Positions 1 through 10,630 of a DNA stretch of 64,000 bases are shown one piece after another (position 1 is the stretch's first letter; each line of letters starts with the position of its first letter). This DNA is from Hygrocybe punicea (Eukaryota > Basidiomycota > Agaricomycetes > Agaricales > Hygrophoraceae): contig OY744470.1 in NCBI GenBank assembly GCA_963556145.1, positions 5,952,001 through 6,016,000 on the forward strand. Reading direction: 5' to 3'. The position numbers and the translations under genes are program-made. Under the pieces are notes generated by a model that worked only from the letters and a program-made list of their open reading frames with translations, was not told the DNA's origin and made no database searches.

Positions 1-3000
1 GTCCCGAATTTCAACTCGTTTGTGGAGGGACCCCACAGCGAGAAATTTACCATCCGGAGAAATCGCAGTGACGCTCTCGTACTCGAGATCGAAGGACGGC
101 ATTTCACAAGAAGCTAGTTGTACGCCGGACTCTACGTCCCAAAGACTGAACCTCGAGAGAGAATCCACTGACACGAGCTTCTTAGCGTCGAGGGTGATTG
201 CATGCTGTATAGGGTTGATGGGAAGGACGGTGGCTTCTCGATCCATGTCGGAAAAGTTGATGCAGATGTGAGAGTGAGAAAGTACGGCAGAGACCCATTT
301 GAGGACAGATAAGGCACGGAATGCCAGTCTTCTCCCACCTTCAACGGTTCGTATACGCATCCATTGGCTTCCCTCGTACTTCATAAAATGTAGCTCTTCC
401 TCAGACATGGATGTCAACATCACGGCTGAAGATAGTATGGCCAGCACAGAAGTTGGGTGAGGCGAGATGTCCCATATAGCTTGTTCCCATGTGCTGGTAA
501 CCCATTGTTGGATAGTTCCATCGTGAAAACCTACAAACAACGCATGGTGGGCTTCATTGAAAGCCATCGATGTGATAGCGGATGACGATTGACATGATAC
601 TGTCCTACAGGAAGATCCAGATGGGAGGGGATAGACTTTGAAGTCGATGGTGGGGGCATCGTGGGCTTGCACAGCAACGACGGCGGATGACTGAGACATT
701 GCACACAGCGTCGTCTGCCACCATTGAAATGACAGGACTTCCGCTCCCGTGAATACAGAAAAGACCCTAGTGCCATCCCCCATAACCAGGATTTTTGAGC
801 AATCATCTGAAAACGTGATGAAACCAATTCCATCATGAGCATTATGGAGATGGATCGTGAGAAAATCACGAGGCCATGTAGAGTGGAACCCATGAGTGAC
901 CTTGATAATGCCAGCGTACTTGCTTGTGTATGTTCTGTACAACGAGGTTGATTGTGGGGTGAATGGCAACGCAGAGAAATATGTGTGAAGAGCGCTGCGA
1001 GATATAGCACTTCCAAACTGGCCCAGGAGGCGAATCGCATCATGCAATATTTCATCCCTCCATGCGCATCCATAGGACACGCCTCGAACCTGCACAAATG
1101 ACCATGAGCTTATGGCCCACAAGATATGTATATATTGACGTACACACTCTCGCAAGTCACGAAGAATGATCGCCGCTGTGTCCAAGAGCTTAAGCAGACT
1201 CATGGCTTCGACCCATTCAAGCAATTTCTCGTGAAGGAATTGATCAAGTGCGTGCAACACAGCCGTAGGAGGTTTTGAGTCTTCGGCCACATGTATGAGA
1301 GCAAAGCGGCAGCTATAACGAAGGGCCTCCGGTAAAAACTCATCTTTCCTCTCCTGAGGTATGTCATCATTGTCCAACTGGGGACTCGAAATTCCGCAAA
1401 TATCGCGTTTCAGCTTCTTCATGGCGTATTCAAGACACTGGAGTTCAAGGCGTTGTGAAATGTCATGGAGGTCTAGGAAGAATGTAGCACTCTGACAGCG
1501 GCTCTTGTCGGTAATGAAGTCAAAGAAAGATGGATGTGAGATATGGGCGACTTTCGTTCCGCGTTCGTCTTCCAGGCTGATGACACAGCCCAGATCAATG
1601 AGGAGACCACTGACGTCGGATTCCCCGAGTCCAATAAGATCTGAAAGTGCGGCTACCCCCAATGGCTCCTTGGTTACAACAATCACTCCAACAATCCGAA
1701 CATAATCTTCTCGAAGGTCGGGGTCTTCTTCTGCACACGGGAAAACTTGACGAAGACCATCCATGTAAAGGGTGTCCAGGTTCACTGTAGCATCTTCGCT
1801 ACCTTTCAAGCTGAGGATACGTTCTATGGTATTTCGGGGCTTGCGGCGGTGCCGAACGAGGGCACAAGCAACTGCAGCCCATTGAAATAGTCCACAAGCT
1901 TTGTTTGCGAGAGCGAGGGCGTCGCTCACGATGTCATCATCCGACCAGTCCGCATGAAGATGCTTGAGTGCTCGGGTTTCGATTAATTCATGTTTGATGA
2001 AGCGTTCCACATCACCATCGTCCTGAGCAAGCCCAACGCTAATGTGCAGATATTTCGAACCCAGAGCCTCCGTAGAGTGTGCGATATCACCTTGCGGTCT
2101 GCTAGTCAACAGTAACTTCACATTCTGCGGTAAGGCAGGGACTCCAAACTGAAGTGCGCGCATCAGATCGGGGCGAATACTAGCGGGACATTCATCGAGG
2201 GCATCTAAGATGAGGGTGACGCAAACGCTGTTGTTGGTAGAGGAGAACTCGCGGAGTGGAGCTAGGATGAATAAATCGAATTGCTGAGCAAGTGACAGAG
2301 TAGCACGAACATCTTGGAGTACCTCCATTGCTTGGGAGATAGCGAGTCGCAACATAGTGTTGTAGTGGGACAACCCAAACGCGAGAAGCTGGATTGCAGA
2401 TGCAGAGATACGTTCGTCTTCCCGCCTGAAGAAGAAACAGCTGTACATGCGGCCTTCATCATGATGATGGAATGCAATCTCATGTGCGATCGAAGTTTTT
2501 CCAGAGCCAGCGACACCAGTGATCCAGCAGACTGCCGGAGAGTCGGACGTGATGGACCAACGGAGGATGTCAGCGATATACCGAAGACGTGTCTCGGGAA
2601 GACAACGGCTAGCCAGTCTCCAGCCACTGGAATATGAGCCTTCAATGATGCGCTTCCTTACATTCTCGTCGCCTGCATTGCATAATGATGAAAATGACCT
2701 CTTGCCGATCAAATTTTTAACCTACGGATATTCTTGACATCCATTGAAATTGCAACTTGGTTTTTTATCTGCGTGACATGAGCTCATGTGTCAAAGATAG
2801 CGGTAGAGTTATCCCACCTCAAATAGCTTCAGGGCATGATCAATCTGGCTGTTAACCCCGGAAATAACTGCTTCGTCGGTGCTGTGAGAAATGATCCTCC
2901 GCATGATGTTCCGTGAAGCTAGTTGGATGACGCCTTCATGTACTTTGACCAAATGGCTGAACCCAAATGTCACCCATGTATGTGCGCAGGGTTAGCCCGA

Positions 3001-3366
3001 GATCCCTCACTTTTCTAATGAGTTGATGCGGCCACGCAGCTCTCCATGCGAATGGGGATCTTTTCCAATCAGCTGTGAATGAATTGCTATGAGAAGAGTG
3101 TTGATCCTGTTGCCGATCTCATAGCAGTCGTCTTTGTTGTTGTGTGCCTTCTGTAACCGACATCCCGATGGCGTTCAGATGTAGGTTCCCTCTCACCGTA
3201 ATTTAGACGCGCTCACCTGGATGGTTTCGCCGATCATGAGCGCTGTGGCAACTGCGCCTTGCAAGAACGGCACCGATGTCGCTTGGCTGACCTTTTCTAA
3301 GAGTCTGAGAGATTCCAAGAAAAGGGAGAAGGCTTTCTCGCCATGACTTGGGCCTGAGATGGACAT
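1..3366 (-). CDS. NACHT-WD40 NLR-like receptor, partial, probable frameshift
   Basis: STAND-class NTPase of the fungal NLR type, a cytoplasmic receptor family linked to non-self recognition; no ligand can be inferred. Exons read 3366-3217, 3150-3011, 2956-2818 and 2768 to the left edge, all with GT-AG junctions and matching phase. The first three encode a helical N-terminal domain (about 143 aa). Walker A (GVAGSGKTS) lies at about 2491-2517 and Walker B (LILDALDEC) at about 2188-2217. A helical stretch and a beta-propeller-like C-terminus follow and continue out of the window. The fourth exon meets a TGA near 2720; reading resumes in the next frame after a short A run, so one base seems to be missing (real frameshift or assembly error). 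The ATG at 3366 sits one base from the 19-kb transposon, so the native promoter is displaced. Confidence 0.8.
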
Positions 3367-3367
3367 G
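3365..3367. repeat. left TSD (ATG) of the 19.1-kb transposon
   Basis: ATG directly precedes the terminus CACTGCTGACACCGC. The same triplet follows the inverted terminus at 22467-22469. CACTA elements normally duplicate 3 bp. Confidence 0.75.
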
Positions 3368-3382
3368 CACTGCTGACACCGC

Positions 3383-6274
3383 TACGGTTGCCGAGGACTG
3401 CCAGGTCCAATTTTCAAAAGCGATCATCAGCTTTTGGGTTATCGTAGCTTTTTCGGTAGCGATGCTAGCTTAGCGTTTAACAGTTGTCTGATCAGCCCTA
3501 AAAGTTTTCATAACGTGATTTTGTCATTAGGACCCAGGACACTCCGCATTATTAATAAGTAATTGTACTAGTAGTGGAATGTCAGGTCCGGGACAAGGGC
3601 GCTGATGGGCTCGGGCTTTCCCATCACCATAAGGCCCCACCTATCACTTACTGGCATGCACGCTCATTGTCATTGATGATGAGCACAACTAACTCACTAT
3701 CCCATTGCATTTTCTAGTGGATTTTTTTACATATCATAGATCTATAATGCTGTATATAGATTAATCTACATACACGAAAGAAAAGCAAAAAAGAAAAAAA
3801 AGATACATGGGTGCTGCTGCTGCCAAACTGGTGGGTACCCACCTTCGCAAAGGCGTCACTGTTGGTCTACCCTTAATGGGGGATGGTGCTGGAGGGTGGG
3901 CAAGGGGAGGGATGGATGCTGGGGAGCGAGGAAGGGTGCTGAGATTGTGGGGTGGTAATGGGTGGCAGGGAAGGTGCAGGAAGGCGAGGTGGATGGGGGA
4001 AAAGAAGAAGGGATGGATGGAAGAGGGTACCCGGTTCAGAACGAGTGGTGGGAAGGGGTTAGTACATGGGGGGAAAAGCAGGAAGGGGTGGGTACTTACC
4101 TGTATCATTAAGGCCCCCCCATGGCCCTCCCCATATCCTGCCATCAATAAAACCAGTGGAGACGTCATCTCAGATGTCCCCATCACCTCCTTCATCGTTT
4201 TTGTGGTCCAGATCGCTGCTGCTGTCAAGTTGCGTGAGGATGGTGGCACCAGTGATTGTGGTGGCAATATCTCGACACCGCCACCACTGACCACACCATC
4301 GCCAGTGGCAACCATCCATGTTGCCTTCATCATGTTCATTGCTGTGTGCCTGGTCTGCTGCTGCTGGTTTTGATGGTTTGAAGTTGATGGTTGAAAAAGT
4401 TGAGTGCACTCCTGCATGGCTTTGAGGACATCCAGAGTGGCATTCTCAATGCCAATCATTGCCATTGTGTTTGCCGTTGTCATTGCCGTACTTGTTGAGG
4501 TGGTGGGGAGTGGGAGAATGGCAGAATGGGGGATGATGATGATGAAAGGCTGAAAGGTCACATGTGGTTTTACCACCTACTCACCTCCCAACTTGCCTCT
4601 CGCCACATTCCCACTCCTCACCACCTCAACGATGACAGGAATGATGATGGCGATGATTCGCACTGACCCCGGACTATGCTAAAAGAGTAGCATGTAATGT
4701 TCTTGATGGTTTTGTGTTACGATTCAAACTCCACTACTCTCAATCGTAACCCCACTCTGGCCACATCCATTTTTCTTTTTCTTTTCTTTGTCATCCATTA
4801 TAGACAATCCCCTTTGCCTTTATTCCATTTCTAATCTTTCTTCACATGATTACTTTTCCACACTACACTACATTTTCCCAGATGCTTGGACCTTCCTTGT
4901 GGGGAGGGGCAATCCTGGTTCAGAATGTGTACCTTTGTACTTGTTTGTACCTCAGCTGAATGCTAAATTCCAATGGTAGGGTTGATATCATAGTTACAAA
5001 GCCTCACAAGCTGTATTACTTGGACAAAATCAAAGTAGATAACAGTAAACAGTGTGTCATCAATAATAAGCAAAGAAAGCATCTGATTGTGCTCACTAGA
5101 GTGAAGATCTTTGCCCTGGAGCCAAATTAGGCAGAAGAAATGTGATCTTTATATGGTCATGCTCACTGTAAAGCAGCAATTCTGCTGTATTCCAAAATCT
5201 TTATAGATGGGTCACACAAACACTTTTTTCATGTTTTAAAATCTGAGGATCCATCTAACAGACCTTATAAACAATATATTCAGGACAGATGTTTATCCCT
5301 TGCCCCAGGTCTTTCTGGATGCTTTGAGAGACAGCTGTATTGAAAGACAGAGAAACTTAAAAGACATTTTGTCCTGAAGACTTTGCTCAGCTATGTAATT
5401 TCTATCATTTCTCCCACCAAAACCAATGCTCATTTGTGCTGTACAAAGCTGCTATAGAACTGACCATTATGTTTGTGAGAGCGTGACATCCTGTAAATTT
5501 TCAAACTCTGAGTGAGCATTGCCAGTCCCCATTCCTTGTACTTTTATGTTCTTGTTCTCTTTTCATCTTTTCATCTAGAGTGATCCAGACCAACCATGGA
5601 AACATCCCCATGTGATCTTGCTGAACCAGAATAATCCCCTTGCCGACGGACGTCACTCTTATTGTCTTTTGCTGTATGACATACTGTCTTCCCACAAAAC
5701 ATAAGAAATTTTACCATTTCAAATCCTTGTTCAAGAATTATAAATATCTTTAGTTAATCAATATTATGTTATTGGACTACACATAATTCACAGGATTAAT
5801 TTTGGTTCATATCTATACAAAACTACAAAGAACATTATATTCTACTTTTCTATCATATAAATAAACATGAATCCAGACTAAATGACTCAGAAAAATTCAA
5901 ACAGTGATTTTGGAGTAATTTAGGTATTTCAAATTATTTATATGTCAAATTCTTATTTTAGTTTAGCCATTCCATGCAGAAAAATAACCTCTACAAGTTT
6001 TACATACAAGTTGTAGTGCCCTGATGCATATTTATCAAGAAATAAATCAAACATAGTCATGTACACTTTTATGAAAATCACGTGATGTGCCAACACTTTG
6101 CAAACAGCAATAATGCGGAGTGTCCTGAGTCCTAGCGTCTGACATTGAAAATCACGTTACGAAAAAGGGCTGGTCAGTTAGCGCTAAGCTAGCATTGCTA
6201 CCGAAAAAGCTACGATAACCCAAAAGCTGATGATCGCTTTTGAAAATTGGACCTGGCAGTCCTCGGCAACCGTA
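3383..6274. mobile_element. nested DNA element A, about 170-bp TIRs, TSD CACCGC
   Basis: Inverted repeats at 3383-3555 and about 6103-6274 begin TACGGTTGCCGAGGACTGCC. CACCGC flanks both sides (3377-3382 and 6275-6280). The right terminal repeat of the host transposon has a single CACCGC and no insert at the matching place (about 22453-22458), which is a direct empty site. The interior is AT-rich with GC-rich stretches; its long ORFs on both strands at 3761-4576 are overlapping and low-complexity, and I see no transposase. It is probably a non-autonomous element. The superfamily is unassigned because a 6-bp TSD does not fit hAT, Tc1 or CACTA cleanly. Confidence 0.75.
4714..5700 (+). repeat. 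diverged relic of the solo-LTR family inside element A
   Basis: The stretch starting TGTTACGATTCAAACTCC near 4714 resembles the start of the solo LTR at 51054. About 5555-5660 (around ATCCAGACCAACCATGG) resembles 51210-51320. The spacing differs by several hundred bases, so a further insertion or rearrangement lies between (about 4800-5540). Boundaries are approximate. Confidence 0.4.
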
Positions 6275-6405
6275 CACCGCACTATTTTGCAGGATGCAAA
6301 ATGATTGCAAAATGATTGGAAGCTTGTTAAAGTTTTGCATTTGATTTTAAACCGTGCAAAATCCAATTAAAATTTCACACATAATAACTCGTGAAATTCT
6401 ATTTA

Positions 6406-7171
6406 CAGCCGTTTGCATAAAGCATGACAGTTGCCACATTTTTTTGTTTATAAGAAAAACAAAGACTTAGTGAAATTTCAAGTGTGAAATAGTGTATCTC
6501 ATGAAATACTGAATGGATGGAGATCATTGTAGAGGCAAATTTTATCTATTCTTCAAGGCCTTTTGAGCTGTGTTATTACATTTGAGCTGTGTCTAGTGTA
6601 TGCTGAGTTATAAGCATAATAAGATAGAGTAGGAGCTGAACATTGAATGATAAATAGCTCTGTCAATACCTCATGGATTGAGATACTTGTATGGAGTAAA
6701 ATGTTCATTTTTTCAATGTGAATCTGCTCAAATACCGGGATTTCCAATACTTACAGATTCTAAATCCATAGTCTTGATCTCATTCAAATTTAGCAATATT
6801 TCTAACTTGCACTCAGAAAATGCTCAACATTGAAAATCCCGGTATTTGAGCAGATTCACATTGAAAAAATGAACATTTTACTCCATACAAGTATCTCAAT
6901 CCATGAGGTATTGACAGAGCTATTTATCATTCAATGTTCAGCTCCTACTCTATCTTATTATGCTTATAACTCAGCATACACTAGACACAGCTCAAATGTA
7001 ATAACACAGCTCAAAAGGCCTTGAAGAATAGATAAAATTTGCCTCTACAATGATCTCCATCCATTCAGTATTTCATGAGATACACTATTTCACACTTGAA
7101 ATTTCACTAAGTCTTTGTTTTTCTTATAAACAAAAAAATGTGACAACTGTCATGCTTTATGCAAACAGCTG
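6406..7171. mobile_element. palindromic MITE C, TSD TA
   Basis: Two nearly perfect inverted arms of about 340 bp (6406-6745 and 6832-7171) surround a loop of about 85 bp. Ends are CAGCCGTTTGC and GCAAACAGCTG. TA precedes (6404-6405) and follows (7172-7173). The right terminal repeat of the enclosing transposon shows the same site unfilled, with one TA (near 22325), proving insertion. A TA duplication and full-length palindrome suggest a Tc1/mariner-type foldback MITE. Mirror-image 64-aa ORFs in the arms are a by-product of the palindrome. Confidence 0.85.
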
Positions 7172-7968
7172 TAAACACAAAGATTTGTGGGAATTTATCT
7201 CGACACAAAATTAATCAAATTCAAAAGTATTGTTCTGAGTGAAAATGTAGACAAAAGTGAAAGTTTTCCCATACCTTGTCAGCTGTCAAAATAATTGTAA
7301 AAAATATCAAATTCAATCAATTTTGCAAGACATCAAAATCTTGTTTATTCAACCTCACCAAATGTAGAATTTTGGCCAAGGATTTTGCCAGTCACAACAT
7401 TCCATATTTCACAATAAGATTTAGCCTTTGCAAAATATTTCGGAAATAAAGCATTTTGCATGGCCCACAATGCTTCGCGCACTCAAGTGTGTCGCTCCAT
7501 CAGCAAAACAGTCGTTTTGGTATAGAGTGATATAGATACCTGTCAAAACTATAGTAATCCATAGACGCTTATAGACAACCCTGATTTGTATAGTGTTGTA
7601 TAGATCTGGATAGAATGCCTGTCACTCTATGTAGCAGAGGATAGACAACCTCTCCTTCTACACAGGTACTTTGGGGGTTTTGCAGTCCTACCTAGTCCTA
7701 CACAGTCACTAGGTATTTCGTACTATATAGCCGCAACTAAGTAAATCTTGTTGGTGAAATTATTCTCAAGTCCAGCATTTGTTCGTGTTTGGTACAGTTC
7801 ATTTTCCTACTCGCTTTCAAGGGCTGACTAGCACTGACTCCCCACTCGACAGCCACCCTCGACGACAGTCACCAGCATTGACAGCAGCAAAGCTTCTCTG
7901 CCTGTGCCTGCCCCAGTGGCTCATCGAGCAGACACAGCGAAATCCACACGGCGTCTACCTCCGAGAGC

Positions 7969-9120
7969 ATGGGCACCAAGCCCACAATCTCTCTCCCCCT
8001 GACTCGGCCGCCATCTCCACAGCGACGCGTCCCGTATCCGCTTTCCATCGCACCCGCCATCACAGCTCCCCAGAACCGCTCGCCATCGCCGTCATGGACG
8101 ATCATCCCATCGTCCGATTATCTAGTCCCATCTTCCGGGCCGTCTGTTCTCGGGTACTATGATCTCCCTCCACCCAGTCCGCCCCCGAGTGGTCCCCTTC
8201 CACCCCCACTTACACCGAGGGAGCCTTCTCGAGGCCGCTCGCCGCTGTCGAACCAGAGCAGCCCGACCAGAAATCTTGAACCGGGATTGTTTACCAGACC
8301 GTTGAGAACTGCATCGCCGCAGTCACGTTCCAGCCCGCTGAGGACGCACTTGCCCACCACCCTATCACAAAGACGCCCGCCATCGTTTCCCTCCTGTCAG
8401 CTAAATATCGCCTTGCCATTCCCTCTCACACCTACCAGGAAGCCATCCCTACCCCTAATTCAAAAAAATGATCCCTCGCCGCCCTCCACTACAACCGTGT
8501 CTAGAGCCCCCAGTTTACAGGGCCGCGAATTACCCTTCCCAACACGTCCGCTCCTTGCCCCCGCAGTGTTGTCTTCTTTTCCGCTACACCAGCAGAGTGT
8601 TGGTGTGAGCCCCGAAGACCTCGAAGTGCGCCTGCACATGAAGCGGTATCAAGACCTGTACCATACCGACAGTGCTGGAGAACATACCTTGAGTGTGCCA
8701 CAGAGTGACAATAGCCGCCCCCATGTTTGGAGGTCCCGTGGATTGCACAAGGAGGATGGCGATGGCGATGGCGGGAGTGTGCATGATGACAAAGAGATGC
8801 GGGACGTTCTGGATCGGTTCTCGGACTTTAGCGCCCAAGCGAGGCAGAAACAAAATGTGGGGCTGGTGGCTGAGAAGCCCCGCGGCCCCGCTATCATCGA
8901 GGACGACCCGCTCGGACGCAACTCATACATGGGCTACTCGTTCGATCGCGATGATGACAACGACAAGTCGCAGTACCCCGACGACGACGACAATACCATG
9001 AGTCGGGGGATGATGGCACTGGAGAGCACAGTCAAGTTGGCGGAGGCCATGGCTAGTCTGGACTTTGACGATCTGGACCCGGATGCAGTGACTTCAAGCT
9101 CCCGATCTCGGGAAATGTAG
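7969..9120 (+). CDS. hypothetical Pro/Ser-rich protein with acidic tail, 383 aa
   Basis: An open frame of 383 aa inside segment D. Residues 1-200 are Pro/Ser/Arg-rich low complexity with many SPSP/PPSP-like words. The rest is more ordinary, ending in an acidic stretch (about 315-335) and a helical segment. Parts of a second frame (8380-8480) also look protein-like, so the model may be wrong or frameshifted. Downstream, plausible introns at about 9440-9498, 9607-9659 and 9820-9890 suggest that a multi-exon transcript continues to about 10150. I do not recognise the family. The position suggests transposon cargo or an accessory protein. Confidence 0.35.
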   Translation: MGTKPTISLPLTRPPSPQRRVPYPLSIAPAITAPQNRSPSPSWTIIPSSDYLVPSSGPSVLGYYDLPPPSPPPSGPLPPPLTPREPSRGRSPLSNQSSPTRNLEPGLFTRPLRTASPQSRSSPLRTHLPTTLSQRRPPSFPSCQLNIALPFPLTPTRKPSLPLIQKNDPSPPSTTTVSRAPSLQGRELPFPTRPLLAPAVLSSFPLHQQSVGVSPEDLEVRLHMKRYQDLYHTDSAGEHTLSVPQSDNSRPHVWRSRGLHKEDGDGDGGSVHDDKEMRDVLDRFSDFSAQARQKQNVGLVAEKPRGPAIIEDDPLGRNSYMGYSFDRDDDNDKSQYPDDDDNTMSRGMMALESTVKLAEAMASLDFDDLDPDAVTSSSRSREM

Positions 9121-10057
9121 TCACCCTGCAGCAGCGCCTGCAGGCCTTCAGCGCTGACTGAAATGAATGGGACAGGTGCATTTTTCTCAATCGAGTGACA
9201 TCTATGCTTTCCATCAAGCTCACCCACACTTGCATGTAGTTTAATTCCCGGTGCACGCCGGGCGCATAAAGGGCCAAGGCCCGGTGTTAAAAATCTCAAA
9301 GCAAGCAGTCGACTTGGCGCCGTGAGGCCCTTCTTGGCCACGGCATCCCCGACAAGAATGGCAAGGTCCTCCATGCGCTCCCAACGGAGCGTTCAAGGGA
9401 TACTCGAACGGCTGAGCAAAGGCAGCAACTTATCTCATGGGTAAGTCTGCCTCCTCATTCTCTTGCAACGACACACTGATATTTTGCTGTTGATTGTAGG
9501 CCGAGAGGGCGGTCACCCTGTTTCCATACAGATCAGCAGCAAAACGCGAACAATTTCGCCTGCTGGCATCGAACTCAGTGGTTGGTGCACCACCTGCTGC
9601 AAAGATGGTTTGATTTTTAGTTTTTACTTCTGTTTTTACTTACACATGTTGTTTCACAGTGCCGGCGCCCTGCCAACCAACAACGCTGCGCATCCAAATG
9701 CCCGCCAGCCCATGCTGGCTCAATCTAGTGCAGCGCAACGACCAAGACGGGCCCGACAATGAAGGACAACGGCGCAAGTCGACGAGAGTCGCAGCGGGCA
9801 TGGGTGAACCACCCATGCTACTGTGAGTTTTTTTACATTCATATAATATCATCTACTGACTACTGGCACATCCTGCTGCCCTTGCCGGCCAGCACCGAGG
9901 AGGCAAACAATGGGTCCACAACTGTAACCGCAAGGACGGGAATGGGGATGAGGAAGACAGAGATCATGAAGATGACAGGAATGACGAAGACGGCGAACAC
10001 GATGGGGACAGGAATGGAATGGGACAATCATGGTGAGGACGACAGACAGAGATGACG

Positions 10058-10155
10058 ACAATGACGAAGGACGACGATGACAACGACGACAACGATGACA
10101 ACGACGACAACGATGACAACGACGACAACGATGACAACGACGACGACGGAGATTG
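10058..10155 (+). repeat. GAC/AAC/GAT trinucleotide-based minisatellite
   Basis: An 18-bp unit of the type ACAACGACGACAACGATG is repeated about four to five times. It would encode an Asp/Asn-rich tail if the upstream spliced gene extends this far. Confidence 0.7.
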
Positions 10156-10630
10156 ACAAGATGGAAATGATGACGGGAGAGTTTTAATTATTATATACTA
10201 ACCCACGCCGTCGTGATCATGTAGGTGTTTATCCTAGATCAATATAATTGTTTTTGCTTTTCTTTTATATGATGATGAAAATATTGGAATATAAAATATA
10301 AAATAAGTGGTGTTGTTGCATTCTGGATGCAGTTATGTAGTGCTATACAGATAGGTGACAGGTCTATACAGGTCTATACAGGTGAGACAGCGGACTGCAT
10401 AGACTTGCATAGATGTTGCGGGGCACTATATAGATTTAGACATACAAAGAAGTACTCTATGACACTATGACTCTATAGACGTCTGCACAGCACGTGGCAG
10501 ACCTGTATCGTTGATGGCTGTTTTGCTGATGTCATCACACACTTAGCACACACTTAGTGAACACTTGAGTGCACGCCTGAGAGTGGAGTAAAGGTTTTTT
10601 ATTTCATTCGCTAAGTAAGAGGACTAAAAT

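Larger units (their letters stand above)
7480..10571. repeat. segment D with CACTCAAGTG inverted ends and TATAGA-rich subterminal regions
   Basis: CACTCAAGTG at 7480-7489 and its inverse CACTTGAGTG at 10562-10571 are each followed inward by CATCAGCAAAACAG. Next come many short copies of TATAGA/CTATACAGG-like words (7530-7690 and 10330-10500), typical of transposase-binding subterminal repeats. No convincing TSD was found, so this is either a nested element or the inner part of the large transposon's terminal regions. A 56-bp stretch at 21965-22020 has the same ends. Confidence 0.5.

Noticed and set aside
3761..4576. 271-aa minus-strand ORF and overlapping plus-strand ORFs in element A
   Set aside because: Low-complexity, mutually overlapping on both strands, no recognisable domain; explained by GC-rich repeats.
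6553..7024. Two 64-aa ORFs with almost identical products
   Set aside because: They are mirror copies created by the palindrome, not genes.
3368..10571. Separate transposon ending at the inner edge of the left terminal repeat
   Set aside because: The same sequence occurs inverted at 22006-22466 with ATG outside both outer ends, so it is a terminal repeat of one large element.
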